DNA of 64,000 bases from Desulfosporosinus lacus DSM 15449 (GCF_900129935.1 NZ_FQXJ01000004.1:465402-529401); one strand, 5' to 3'. Positions 17,754 through 26,243 are shown, counted from the stretch's first letter. Program-made: numbers and translations. The notes: generated from the sequence alone by a model not told the origin.

Positions 17754-18620
17754 TTAAAGGAGTAAATCCTCTATAAGATCGTAAGCTAAGCCCCGAATAG
17801 CCTGACGTTTATACTCTTGGGAAGCACGGCCGGGAATCCCTCGATCAACTGCATCTGTTAAATGGTCGGCAACTTCCTCTGCAAAATCCGAATTAACCTT
17901 CTTGCCTTGTAATCCCCGCTCCAACTCCTCTAAACGAAAGGGGATAGGTCCCAAAGCTCCCACAGCCCACCTTGAGGAAAGGATTTTTTGGTCCTCTGGG
18001 TCATATTCCACCATTGCCGCCATATTCAAACGAGCAATGGAGACGGCAGTACGACTTCCAATTTTCCCGAAAGCACTAGTAATTCCTGCTTTTCCCCCGG
18101 GTTTCCAGATTGGAAAATCAATCTCTGTTATCAATTCCTTCTGCTGCAAACCTTGACCCACTCCCCCTTGGAACTGAGCAAAGGGCACTCTCCGCATACC
18201 CTGTGGTCCGGCAATATTTACCCACGCTTCCAGAACCAGTAAAGCAGGTAAGCTGTCCCCGGCGGGGGAGGCGTTCGCAATATTTCCGCCTATGGTAGCC
18301 CTGTTTCGAATTTGAGCAGACCCTACCTGAGAGGCTGCCTGACTCAAACACCGAGCCTTCCCTCTCAGCAAATCACTTTCACTGATTTGGGTAAAGGTTG
18401 TCCCGCTCCCGATCCTCACCCTTCCTTCAACTTCCTTAATGAATTTCAGTTCCGGAATCAAGGAAAGATCCATAAGCCAAGCAGGTCGTATCTGCCCCCC
18501 TTGTAACTTAATGACAAGATCCGTGCCACCACTTATAAAAACCACGTCCTCATTAATTCGAGAAATAGTCTCAATACCTTCCGCAACCGTCGCCGGACAA
18601 ACAAACTCACATTTCGTCAT
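17754..18620 (-). CDS. FAD-binding medium subunit of a molybdenum hydroxylase (CoxM/XdhB/HcrB type)
   Basis: About 288 residues. The FAD motifs of the family are present: ISGGTDLVIKLQGG near residue 31 (PP-loop) and TIGGNIANASPAGD near 110. Members pass electrons between an Fe-S small subunit and a Mo-cofactor large subunit that oxidise purines, CO, aldehydes or N-heterocycles. Neither partner is beside it, so it is an orphan here. ATG 18620 has GAGGAG eight bases upstream. A hydroxylase acting on an imidazole or other ring is imaginable in this island, but that is speculation. Confidence 0.85.
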   Translation of the reverse strand: MTKCEFVCPATVAEGIETISRINEDVVFISGGTDLVIKLQGGQIRPAWLMDLSLIPELKFIKEVEGRVRIGSGTTFTQISESDLLRGKARCLSQAASQVGSAQIRNRATIGGNIANASPAGDSLPALLVLEAWVNIAGPQGMRRVPFAQFQGGVGQGLQQKELITEIDFPIWKPGGKAGITSAFGKIGSRTAVSIARLNMAAMVEYDPEDQKILSSRWAVGALGPIPFRLEELERGLQGKKVNSDFAEEVADHLTDAVDRGIPGRASQEYKRQAIRGLAYDLIEDLLL

Positions 18621-18706
18621 CCTAAAAACTCCTCTATTTCTCTTCTTACAGAACATGAAGGGGAACATGGGTGGTTCTTGTCCAACCACGATCCTCGAAC
18701 TTAATT

Positions 18707-18731
18707 GTTCTAAATATTCGATATTTAGAAC
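18707..18731. promoter_or_regulatory. Inverted repeat upstream of the FAD-subunit gene
   Basis: GTTCTAAATAT-TCG-ATATTTAGAAC, an 11-base perfect arm pair about 90 bases before the gene; candidate operator or leader hairpin. Slightly upstream (18754-18767, minus strand) is a poor -24/-12-like match that I do not count on. Confidence 0.4.
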
Positions 18732-18867
18732 GCGTATCCCTTCCTAATTGTCAGCAAAAGTTTGCCCCCTAACTGTGTTCCATCTTGCTAAATGTAATAT
18801 TTTCCACAACATGAAGGATATTCCTATATTCTGTCGAAATTGTCTGATGGAATGGAGGAGTTGCTAA

Positions 18868-19428
18868 TTGGATGTTAAACTTGATAGGGTGCAACTGTAT
18901 TTAGATTGGTTAAAATCTAAATTATACTTAGACCATCAATCAAACAATGCTTCGAAGCGAAAAGTAAAACGAGGAAATGTATATTATTGTTATTTAGGTA
19001 GGGGTGTTGGAAGCGAGGAAGAAAAGGAACGCCCTTGTGTTGTTCTTCAACGATTTGACGGGAATATGAATTCTCCTAATACAATAGTTGCTCCTATAAC
19101 ACACACTTCATCAACTTTAGACGTTGTAGTTCCTATAAATACTCGATATAATCAAGATGGTAGTATACTTTTAGATGGGAATGTTTTATTGGGTAATATT
19201 GTTACTGTAAGTAAAGCTAGATTAGGCGATTATATTGCCACTCTGACGACACCGGAAATGAAACAGGTTGATATCGCTTTGGCTAAGTCCATAGATATTT
19301 ATAAAAATACCGTTAAACTAGAAAATATAATAAAAGATAAGGATATCTATATTGGAAAGCTTATTGAGCAAAGAGAAAATCTTCAACGTCATCTTGATGA
19401 ATTAATTAATTCAAAAGATAAAAAGTAA
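18868..19428 (+). CDS. PemK/MazF-like toxin with N- and C-terminal extensions
   Basis: 186 residues. Residues about 30-130 follow the PemK/MazF core: KRGNVYYCYLG, ERPCVVLQRF, TIVAPITHT and GNIVTVSKARLGDY. MazF proteins cut mRNA at short sites. It has about 30 extra residues at the front and a C-terminal helical segment (residues ~140-186) likely to form a coiled coil. TTG start with GGAGGAG seven bases upstream. Usual MazE partner is not directly upstream; the small gene downstream may play that part. Larger PemK-like proteins are not always toxins, so activity is unproven. Confidence 0.65.
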   Translation: MDVKLDRVQLYLDWLKSKLYLDHQSNNASKRKVKRGNVYYCYLGRGVGSEEEKERPCVVLQRFDGNMNSPNTIVAPITHTSSTLDVVVPINTRYNQDGSILLDGNVLLGNIVTVSKARLGDYIATLTTPEMKQVDIALAKSIDIYKNTVKLENIIKDKDIYIGKLIEQRENLQRHLDELINSKDKK

Positions 19429-19477
19429 TATATTGACAGACATTATAATACATGATATAAATTAATTACAAAAAGGT

Positions 19478-19735
19478 TTGTCACGAGTGGGCAAATTATA
19501 TTTTTATTCAAAAATGGAAGCCACGAGTGGGCTTCCTTTAGTCTTTCTAAGTTCGAAGATGAAAGAAGGTGACAGATTGGCTTTTATTTTAGATGAAACC
19601 AAAAAGTCAATTCGCGGAGTCATGGGAGCCCTCAAGCCTTCCTCTTCCATAGATATTAATGAAGCCATTGAATTAGCTAAAATAGAACGGGCAATAGAGA
19701 TTGACAGTCGCTTAAAGGAATTGGAAGATGAATAA
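19478..19735 (+). CDS. Small protein resembling the C-terminal half of an AbrB/MazE antitoxin
   Basis: The part KEGDRLAFILDE ... INEAIELAKIERAIEIDSRLKELEDE looks like the end of an AbrB-type swapped-hairpin antitoxin plus acidic tail, but the expected start (VTIPKEIR-like) is missing. The start codon is unclear: no ribosome site precedes the first codons, and ATG 19514 or 19559 are also possible. A small repeat CACGAGTGGGC occurs twice within it. It may be an antitoxin for the upstream PemK-like gene or a damaged gene. Confidence 0.35.
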   Translation: MSRVGKLYFYSKMEATSGLPLVFLSSKMKEGDRLAFILDETKKSIRGVMGALKPSSSIDINEAIELAKIERAIEIDSRLKELEDE

Positions 19736-19757
19736 ACAGATGATGGCTGACACAAAA

Positions 19758-19801
19758 ATGCCCTATAGTATAGACTTTTCGGAGTCTACACTATAGGGCA
19801 T
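19758..19801. terminator. Bidirectional hairpin between the PemK-like locus and yhbY
   Basis: ATGCCCTATAGT-TAGACT / AGTCTA-ACTATAGGGCAT, nearly perfect 18-base stem between converging genes. Confidence 0.7.
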
Positions 19802-19827
19802 ATATATTGTCATCCGATCTCTTTTTT

Positions 19828-20121
19828 CTATCTTGGCAACTCTATAACCGGCTTATCCTTGGCAGGCTTATACAATAAGAAATTACGACCAATTACTTGC
19901 ACCAGTTCAGACCCGGTCTGATCAGCGAGTTCAGTGGCCACAGATTTCGGCTCCTCCATACAATTCTGCAAAACTCGTCCCTTGATCAGCTCCCGAGCTT
20001 CTATGGTTTGGTTCGTTTGGGTGATGACTGATTCTGTAATTCCGCCCTTCCCCACTTGAAGAATCGGCACCATTTCATTTCCCATGGCCCGTAAATAACG
20101 TTTTTGTTTTCCTGTTAACAC
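19828..20121 (-). CDS. yhbY: YhbY family RNA-binding protein (CRM domain)
   Basis: 97 residues covering one CRS1-YhbY domain: LTGKQKRYLRAMGNEM at the start, the VGKGGITESVI loop that stands in for GxxG, and LVQVIGRNFLLYKP at the end. It associates with pre-50S ribosomal particles. GTG start with GGGGGAAG upstream. Last gene after obgE, a common neighbourhood in Firmicutes. Confidence 0.93.
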   Translation of the reverse strand: MLTGKQKRYLRAMGNEMVPILQVGKGGITESVITQTNQTIEARELIKGRVLQNCMEEPKSVATELADQTGSELVQVIGRNFLLYKPAKDKPVIELPR

Positions 20122-20147
20122 GGAAATCTTCCCCCTAAAATCAATCT

Positions 20148-21347
20148 TTACTCATATCTCAAGGCCGCCATCGGTTCGAGCTTGGCCGCTTTTAAAGCCG
20201 GATAAAAACCGAAGAAGAGTCCCACTCCAATGGAGAAGGACACGGCAAATATTATCGCCCAGCCGGACAAAAGCGGCGGCCAGTTCAAAAGGTGAGACGC
20301 TATCAGCGCACTCCCTACCCCTAAAGCGATACCCAGAATCCCACCAATGAGAGATAAAACAATAGCCTCTAATAAAAATTGCAATAAAATATCTCGCTCT
20401 TTGGCCCCTACAGCTTTGCGCAGTCCAATTTCCCGGGTGCGTTCTGTCACAGAAACCAACATAATGTTCATAATTCCGATTCCTCCCACCAGGAGGGAGA
20501 TCCCTGCAACCAAGCCGATAAAGCTGGTTAGGATCCGCATGATCGTATTCGCTGATTGCACCAGCTGCTGGACATTAAAAACTTCATATTGATTGGTTGT
20601 CCCATGGCGCACATTCAAAATACGCTTAGCATTATCAATGGTACTTGCCAAATCCGCTTCTCGGTAAGTCGCGCCTTCCAACTGGTCTACTCGCTGGGAT
20701 TGAAAGACATCCGACCAGGTTCCCCAGGGCATATAAGCATAGGCATTCTGCGGACCGACATTAAATTGGGCAAAGGCTGAGGTATCCTTAGCCAAAACCC
20801 CAATCACCCGACAGGGAACACTGCGGACAATAACCTGCTGTCCCAAAGGATTTCCTGCCCCAAATAGATTCTCTCCCAAGGTCTGATCAATGACCGCCAC
20901 CCGACGGTCCGCTGTAAACTCCTCCTCAGAGAAGAATCGCCCTCTGGCTATATCCCGGTTGCGCAAGTCCGCAAATTCAGGAGTGGTTCCCACCACCATG
21001 GCGGAAGAACGCTTTTGATTCACCTCTAGGGCAGTGTATTCAATACTCGTGGGAATCAATATCTTGACTTGGGGCAAGGCCCGTTTCAAGCTCTCTCCAT
21101 CCTGCAGACTTAAGCGATCCCCCTCATTTTGTCCGCTGTTGCCAACTGACTTAGGGTACAATACAAATAAGTTAACCCCGCTTTTCTCCATTTCCTGCAT
21201 AATGGCAGCCTTGCCTCCCAGGCCGATGGTGACCACAGCGATCACAGCGGCAATCCCAATAATAATCCCCAGCATCGTCAGTCCCGAACGCAGTTTATTG
21301 GTTCTCAAACTAAAAAGTGCTCCGCGCAGTCCTTCAATAAGGCTCAT
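20148..21347 (-). CDS. MacB/FtsX-type ABC transporter permease
   Basis: 399 residues: N-terminal membrane segment (LTMLGIIIGIAAVIAVVTIG), a large extracellular MacB core (about 45-270), then three membrane segments in an FtsX domain, with TERTREIGLRKAVGAKERDI between them. Such permeases transmit ATP-driven movement to the outside to drive efflux. It overlaps the adaptor gene by ATGA, so they are coupled. No ATPase is encoded next to it, although MacAB-type loci normally have one between or fused. Confidence 0.88.
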   Translation of the reverse strand: MSLIEGLRGALFSLRTNKLRSGLTMLGIIIGIAAVIAVVTIGLGGKAAIMQEMEKSGVNLFVLYPKSVGNSGQNEGDRLSLQDGESLKRALPQVKILIPTSIEYTALEVNQKRSSAMVVGTTPEFADLRNRDIARGRFFSEEEFTADRRVAVIDQTLGENLFGAGNPLGQQVIVRSVPCRVIGVLAKDTSAFAQFNVGPQNAYAYMPWGTWSDVFQSQRVDQLEGATYREADLASTIDNAKRILNVRHGTTNQYEVFNVQQLVQSANTIMRILTSFIGLVAGISLLVGGIGIMNIMLVSVTERTREIGLRKAVGAKERDILLQFLLEAIVLSLIGGILGIALGVGSALIASHLLNWPPLLSGWAIIFAVSFSIGVGLFFGFYPALKAAKLEPMAALRYE

Positions 21348-22552
21348 ACGCCTCCACTTCCCGCCTCAGGGACGACCTGCATTCCTTCCGAAAAATCATT
21401 GGAGGGATTTAAAACCACCTGGTCACCGGACTTTAAGCCGGAGGTGATTTCCTGGTGTGTGTCATTCCCAATCCCAAGCTTGACTTCTGTTTTCTCAAGA
21501 CGGCCGGCCTGGATTCGGTAAACATAGTTTTTGTTGCCTTCTTGAAAAAGGGCCTCTTGCGGAACAGCTAAGACCCCTTCCTTAGTCGCCACAATAATTT
21601 CGATGGTCACAGTAAAACCAGGCTTCAGTTCAAGGGGAGCTTTCTCTAAACGAATTTTTATCCCTACTGTTGGAGAAGCGCTTCCCTGAAGGCTAGTCTT
21701 TGAGACCGCCGTCGGGGCAATCTCCACAATCGTCCCTTGAACAGACGCATCTCCTAACATCTTACTTGAAATGCTCACTTTTCCGCCAACTTGAACCTTC
21801 CCAGCATCAATTTCGTTCAGTTGGGCCTCGACATTCATTTGGGTTAGATCAGCCACCACTACTAAGGGCACCTGCACCGAAGACAAATTACCCTCTTGAG
21901 CATTCACTTCAACCACAGTACCCGCCATATTGGCTTTATGAATTAGTTGACCCTGTTGCACTTGGGCAACTTTCAACATTTCCTGCGCCTGTTTTAAGGC
22001 TGCCGTACTTTGTGCCAAGGCGCCCTCTGCCTGTCTTATTACCACCGGACTTACCAGGTTTTCCTGAGGAGTACTATTCTGTTCGCTTAAAAACTGAGGA
22101 AGCAGCGAACTTACAACACCTGCCCCATCAACAGAACTATCGGGTGAACCGGCTGTACTCGCAGCTGTCTGGGCCTTCTTCAGCTCGTTTAAATTAGCCT
22201 GGGCGGTATTTACAACGGTCTGAGCTGCCTCGACACTCACCTTCGCCTGGGCCACTTGGGCATCGACCAGAGTAGTGTCCAGCGCAACAAGAGTCTGTCC
22301 CGCCTTGACAGTATCCCCCACCTTCACAGCCACCTTCGCTACACGTCCGGGAGTCAGAACACGGACTTCCTGGCTGGACACCGGAACCACGCTCCCCGTC
22401 GCAAAGACGTTTTCCTGCATCGAAATCGGAGTGACCACTCCAGCTTTGACTTGCAGTGGACCCTGAGGCTTCCCCCAAAACCACCATACACCAAAGGCTA
22501 ACGCAAGAACTAAGAGCATTGCCCCAATCATCCACCAGAGACCTTTCCTCAC
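21344..22552 (-). CDS. MacA/HlyD-type efflux adaptor protein
   Basis: 402 residues. One N-terminal membrane helix, split biotinyl-lipoyl-like hairpin halves (VAVKVGDTVKAGQTLVALD and NMAGTVVEVNAQEGNL), a helical hairpin rich in Ala/Gln between them, then beta-barrel and membrane-proximal domains. GTG start with GGGGGG five bases upstream. It links the MacB-like permease to the cell envelope. The gene follows obgE by about 40 bases. Confidence 0.88.
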   Translation of the reverse strand: MRKGLWWMIGAMLLVLALAFGVWWFWGKPQGPLQVKAGVVTPISMQENVFATGSVVPVSSQEVRVLTPGRVAKVAVKVGDTVKAGQTLVALDTTLVDAQVAQAKVSVEAAQTVVNTAQANLNELKKAQTAASTAGSPDSSVDGAGVVSSLLPQFLSEQNSTPQENLVSPVVIRQAEGALAQSTAALKQAQEMLKVAQVQQGQLIHKANMAGTVVEVNAQEGNLSSVQVPLVVVADLTQMNVEAQLNEIDAGKVQVGGKVSISSKMLGDASVQGTIVEIAPTAVSKTSLQGSASPTVGIKIRLEKAPLELKPGFTVTIEIIVATKEGVLAVPQEALFQEGNKNYVYRIQAGRLEKTEVKLGIGNDTHQEITSGLKSGDQVVLNPSNDFSEGMQVVPEAGSGGV

Positions 22553-22594
22553 ATTGTCCCCCCCAAACCAACGAAAATGCCTAAGACCTAACGA

Positions 22595-23863
22595 CTACAC
22601 CCAATCAAATTTAACCCCACCAATATCAACTTGATCCCCTTCTTTGATTCCTTCCGCCCGCAAAGCGTCATCAATCCCCATCATTTTTAAAATGTTTTGG
22701 AAACGATAGACACTGGCCTCTCGGTCAAAAAAGGTCATCTTAACATGCTTTTCGATTTCCGGACCTTCAACAATAAAGAGGTCCTCTTCTTTGCGAATTT
22801 CGAATCGCTTGTCCGGATCAGCCTTCGTAACCCGGTGCTCTGTGGGAAGACTAATAATTTGCGGCGCTGAGATATCCGGCAAGATCTTAGCAATGTGATA
22901 GACCAGGTCCTGCAGACCCGCCCCCGTTGCCGCAGATACCGCAAAGATCTCGTGACTTCCCTCAACAGCTTCCTTAAGACGCTGCAAATGCTCTTCCGCT
23001 CCCGGAATATCCATTTTATTGGCCACAATAACCACCGGCCGTTCGGCAAGCACAGGACTATAGAGCCGCAGCTCATCCTGAATAATTTTCAAATCCTCGA
23101 GAGGATCTCGTTCTTCCGAGCCGGAGATATCTAACACATGGAGAATCAAGCGTGTTCGCTCTGTATGGCGCAAAAACTCGTGACCCAATCCGGCCCCCGT
23201 ATGAGCACCCTCGATCAGTCCCGGAATATCCGCCATAACAAAACTTTCCCCATCCTCAACATCCACTACCCCCAAATTCGGAACTAAGGTAGTAAAGTGA
23301 TAATCGGCAATCTTGGGCTTGGCAGCAGACACCTTGGAAATAATCGTGGATTTCCCTACATTAGGGAACCCGACCAGTCCAACGTCAGCTAAGAGTTTTA
23401 ACTCTAAACGCAGCCAATGTTCCACCCCCGGTTCTCCATTTTCCGCCAAGGTGGGGGCTTTATTGGTATTGCTCATAAACCGAGCATTACCCCTGCCGCC
23501 ACGACCGCCTGCCGCCACAACCACTCGCTGTCCATGTTCAATGATATCAGCAATCGTTTCCCCGGTCCCGTCATCGAAGACCACTGTACCCACAGGAATA
23601 CGCAAGACAGTGTCCGTGCCGCTCCGACCGCTCATATTCTTCGCCTGCCCATGGTCCCCTCGATCACCCTTATAATGCCGCTTATAGCGAAAGTCCACCA
23701 AGGTCCTTAAACCCTCATCTCCCACAAACACAATACTGCCCCCGCGCCCGCCATCCCCGCCGCTCGGGCCGCCTTCAGGGACATATTTTTCTCGACGAAA
23801 AGCGACAGCTCCCGCTCCGCCATCCCCGCCTTTAACATAAATCTTCGCCTGATCATAAAACAT
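22595..23863 (-). CDS. obgE: GTPase ObgE/CgtA
   Basis: 422 residues in three parts: glycine-rich Obg domain (1-158, with GGDGGAGAVAFRREKYVPEGGPSGGDGG-type repeats), G domain (G1 GFPNVGKST, G3 DIPG, G4 NKMD) and a C-terminal TGS-like Obg domain (about 350-422). Essential GTPase for 50S assembly, also linked to the sporulation phosphorelay. It follows spo0B, as in Bacillus. Confidence 0.97.
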   Translation of the reverse strand: MFYDQAKIYVKGGDGGAGAVAFRREKYVPEGGPSGGDGGRGGSIVFVGDEGLRTLVDFRYKRHYKGDRGDHGQAKNMSGRSGTDTVLRIPVGTVVFDDGTGETIADIIEHGQRVVVAAGGRGGRGNARFMSNTNKAPTLAENGEPGVEHWLRLELKLLADVGLVGFPNVGKSTIISKVSAAKPKIADYHFTTLVPNLGVVDVEDGESFVMADIPGLIEGAHTGAGLGHEFLRHTERTRLILHVLDISGSEERDPLEDLKIIQDELRLYSPVLAERPVVIVANKMDIPGAEEHLQRLKEAVEGSHEIFAVSAATGAGLQDLVYHIAKILPDISAPQIISLPTEHRVTKADPDKRFEIRKEEDLFIVEGPEIEKHVKMTFFDREASVYRFQNILKMMGIDDALRAEGIKEGDQVDIGGVKFDWV

Positions 23864-23882
23864 ACATGATTCTCCTTAACTG

Positions 23883-24440
23883 TTAGCAGTCTCTCATAAC
23901 AATTTTATCTTCGACTTCCTCAGGCTTACTCATTGCTCTATTCAATCTTATTAATTGATCACAGAGCACTGTCTCCTCATCGGATAAGATAAACTGGCAG
24001 GCTAAGCCACCCGGTTCATCAAATAAGTACACTTCAGCATTCAAGTCTTTTAAAGCCCTGGACTGAATAACTGTTGCCATGCATTCATTAGTGTACCCGT
24101 ATAACCCTTCCACATATTCTTCCTGCCAATGATCTTTCCAAAACTCTTCTTGTTTCATCTCTTCAGGAAAATCAATCGTGGCCATAACCTTTTCCTGACT
24201 GAGACGAATCATAAGACCCAACAGAATTGCCCCTAAATAAGGTTCTGGAATTTGCGCTATCTTTTGCTCTTCCAGGGATGCAGAAGCCGTCTGCTGCATG
24301 TATGAAAGGGCCTCGGCCGGTCGATTAAGCTGTAAATTACCCATAATTACCTGCCAGTGATTCATGAAATCATGTCTTTGCAGGCGATACCACTGTAACA
24401 ACTCTGACAAAAGAACTTCTTCTAACTTTGACATAGTCAT
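23883..24440 (-). CDS. spo0B: Spo0B-type sporulation phosphotransferase
   Basis: 185 residues. The helical hairpin has the phosphorylatable histidine in RLQRHDFMNHWQVIMGNLQL (His about residue 23), the SpoOB alpha-domain signature. The C-terminal half is a degenerate ATPase-like domain. Spo0B moves phosphate from Spo0F to Spo0A. Position between rpmA and obgE matches B. subtilis. ATG with AGAGG six bases upstream. Confidence 0.85.
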   Translation of the reverse strand: MTMSKLEEVLLSELLQWYRLQRHDFMNHWQVIMGNLQLNRPAEALSYMQQTASASLEEQKIAQIPEPYLGAILLGLMIRLSQEKVMATIDFPEEMKQEEFWKDHWQEEYVEGLYGYTNECMATVIQSRALKDLNAEVYLFDEPGGLACQFILSDEETVLCDQLIRLNRAMSKPEEVEDKIVMRDC

Positions 24441-24566
24441 CGTTTTCCTCTCATCCCGCCACTTTATTTTGCTACAGAACTACGGTTCGATATGTACTCA
24501 TATATACAAGTCATTTAATATTATGGATCGGTATAAGTTCATTTTTTATGTCTAATATGCGAAAAA

Positions 24567-24588
24567 CCCCTGGGAAAACCCAGGGGTA
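24567..24588 (-). terminator. Terminator after rpmA
   Basis: Eight-base stem CCCCTGGG/CCCAGGGG; on the minus strand followed by TTTTTC. Separates the ribosomal genes from spo0B-obgE. Confidence 0.8.
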
Positions 24589-24601
24589 ATGAAGAGACAG
24601 C

Positions 24602-24910
24602 TTATTGGGCGATAGCCACCGGTGTTTTTGGGCGCTCAGCATAAATACTAACTTGTTTGTGCAATCGATCTTTATGCTCAAATTTCACATAACCATCGAT
24701 CAGAGCAAACAAGGTGTCATCTTTACCCAGACCACAGTTTTTGGCGGGATGAAACTTCGTACCGCGTTGACGTACGATGATCGTACCTGCAGTAACGAAT
24801 TGGCCGTCGCCACGTTTTAAGCCGAGGCGTTGAGCATTACTGTCCCGACCGTTTCGTGAGCTACCTACCCCTTTTTTATGGGCAAACAATTGAAGATTCA
24901 TTTTTAGCAT
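24602..24910 (-). CDS. rpmA: 50S ribosomal protein L27
   Basis: About 102 residues. It begins [18 protein letters not shown]: the Firmicute L27 precursor has a short N-terminal extension, cleaved after LQLF by Prp so that the tail reaches the peptidyl transferase centre. The prp gene is directly upstream and overlaps by seven bases. ATG 24910 with AAGGAGGT seven bases upstream; an in-frame GTG nine bases earlier is inside that site. Confidence 0.97.
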   Translation of the reverse strand: MLKMNLQLFAHKKGVGSSRNGRDSNAQRLGLKRGDGQFVTAGTIIVRQRGTKFHPAKNCGLGKDDTLFALIDGYVKFEHKDRLHKQVSIYAERPKTPVAIAQ

Positions 24911-25242
24911 GGAGTCCACCTCCTTCGATCAATAAATATATAATTCTGACTGTAAGCCGTCTGTATTTGTTCGATACCTAACATCATGGTTTGCAAAATC
25001 CACTGAGCCTTCTCTAAATCTTGTTCCGAAACCCCCATAAGCCGGCAGGTGATGTGTCCATCCCCCTCCTGTACTTTAGGAGCAACCGGCAAGAAATGTT
25101 CCAACCCATTGACAGCCGCAATACTCAGTGCAGAAACACCCGCACATACAATATCCCGACCCTCCTCTGCAAAACCAGCATGTCCGGACAGCTCGAATTC
25201 ACGAATCTGCCCCTGATCATCTGACCATACTACAAGACGAAT
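24904..25242 (-). CDS. prp: Ribosomal-processing cysteine protease Prp
   Basis: About 112 residues. The catalytic histidine (GHAGFAEEG) and cysteine ([11 protein letters not shown]) are in place. It cleaves the L27 N-terminal extension. The expected start, MIRLVVW-like, is here GIRLVVW: there is no ATG, GTG or TTG at the usual place. I give ATT at 25242, 14 bases after the rplU stop, as the family-length start; the alternative is a TTG about 36 bases upstream inside rplU. Sits between rplU and rpmA as in other Firmicutes. Confidence 0.9.
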   Translation of the reverse strand: MRLVVWSDDQGQIREFELSGHAGFAEEGRDIVCAGVSALSIAAVNGLEHFLPVAPKVQEGDGHITCRLMGVSEQDLEKAQWILQTMMLGIEQIQTAYSQNYIFIDRRRWTPC

Positions 25243-25255
25243 ACCGTCTTGGTGC

Positions 25256-25567
25256 TTACGCTTGGAGTGCTTCGACAAGAACTTTTGTGTAGGGTTGACG
25301 ATGTCCTTGTTTGCGTCGATAGTTCTTCTTGGATTTGAATTTGAAGACAATAATCTTCTCCCCTTTACCGTGCTCCACAACCTTCAGCACTGCTGTAGCA
25401 CCTGCTACAACTGGGGTTCCAACATTCACCGAACCGTCTTTTTCCACGAGGAGAACCTTATCAATCGTTACGGCATCTCCTACATTAGCATCCAGTTTTT
25501 CAACGTAAATTACGTCGCCTTCTTGAACGCGGAACTGCTTACCACCGGTTTCAATTACTGCGTACAT
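25256..25567 (-). CDS. rplU: 50S ribosomal protein L21
   Basis: 103 residues, [18 protein letters not shown] at the start and [17 protein letters not shown] at the end, the L21 signature. ATG 25567 has GGGAGGTG eight bases upstream; the frame stays open further upstream but without a site. First gene of rplU-prp-rpmA. Confidence 0.97.
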   Translation of the reverse strand: MYAVIETGGKQFRVQEGDVIYVEKLDANVGDAVTIDKVLLVEKDGSVNVGTPVVAGATAVLKVVEHGKGEKIIVFKFKSKKNYRRKQGHRQPYTKVLVEALQA

Positions 25568-25569
25568 TT

Positions 25570-25707
25570 TATTACACCTCCCATGCCCTAGACTCGCCAT
25601 TGCAGGTCGGTTTTTTATGTAAAAACCTGTTGATACCTGATTCGAGCGGTTGCGGTGAGAAGTCACCACATTTAAGTATTTTAGCATTTGAGCACTAGTG
25701 TTGTCAA
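25570..25707 (-). promoter_or_regulatory. rplU promoter and leader
   Basis: Minus strand TTGACA (25707-25702), 18-base spacer, TAAAAT (25683-25678). The roughly 105-base leader contains several short complementary segments (for example GGTTTTTACATAAAAAACC) and may be an L21-type autoregulatory leader, which I cannot confirm by eye. Confidence 0.6.
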
Positions 25708-25972
25708 CCTTTAGCATATATTATTGCTGTTATTTAGCAGGCATTTCCCTAGTCTCTTTAATTCAGAAGCCTTTTTACATTATTGTAACAAAAGAGCGAA
25801 ATAATGTAACAGAAAGGTTATATCTTATAATTATACATTCTTTTGCCGTAAATATAAGTTTTAGACAGAAAACTAATCTATGGATGCAGAGCAATCCGAG
25901 ATGGCCATAGAAGGAAAACAAGAAACAGCTGCCGAATACTAATATACCATAAATTGTAAGGAGTGATATTAT

Positions 25973-26095
25973 ATGCCTTGGAAGCAATATAAAGACTCCC
26001 CATTTCGTTTACCAACTCGCCAAGAAGTTTTGATCATTGGAGCATCGGTGGCAGTCTGCTTACTAGTGATAGCTTATTTCGCCTTGACTTCTTGA
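25973..26095 (+). CDS. Small single-span membrane protein (40 residues)
   Basis: Begins MPWKQYKDSPFR, then one hydrophobic helix (about residues 19-38, VLIIGASVAVCLLVIAYFAL) and ends FALTS. TAAGGAG lies about nine bases before the ATG. No homologue recognised. The charged, proline-containing front followed by a single helix suggests a small membrane-associated regulator or assembly factor. Confidence 0.55.
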   Translation: MPWKQYKDSPFRLPTRQEVLIIGASVAVCLLVIAYFALTS

Positions 26096-26138
26096 CCGAA
26101 GACTATCTGTTCATATAATTAACGCCGAACTCTTAGCT

Positions 26139-26243
26139 TTTAACTTTTAACTTTTAACTCTTAACTCTTAACTCTTAACTCTTAACTCTTAACTCTTAAC
26201 TCTTAACTCTTAACTCTTAACTCTTAACTCTTAACTCTTAACT
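26139..26243. repeat. Tandem heptamer array, 15 units
   Basis: Three TTTAACT units followed by twelve perfect CTTAACT units, no spacers. It lies between the 40-residue protein gene and a convergent membrane protein gene. Confidence 0.95.

Noticed and set aside
18754..18767. Third sigma-54 promoter before the FAD-subunit gene
   Set aside because: The -24 element reads GGGGCA rather than TGGCA; spacing fits but the match is weak.
26139..26243. CRISPR-like array
   Set aside because: The heptamer units are directly adjacent with no spacers and no cas genes nearby.
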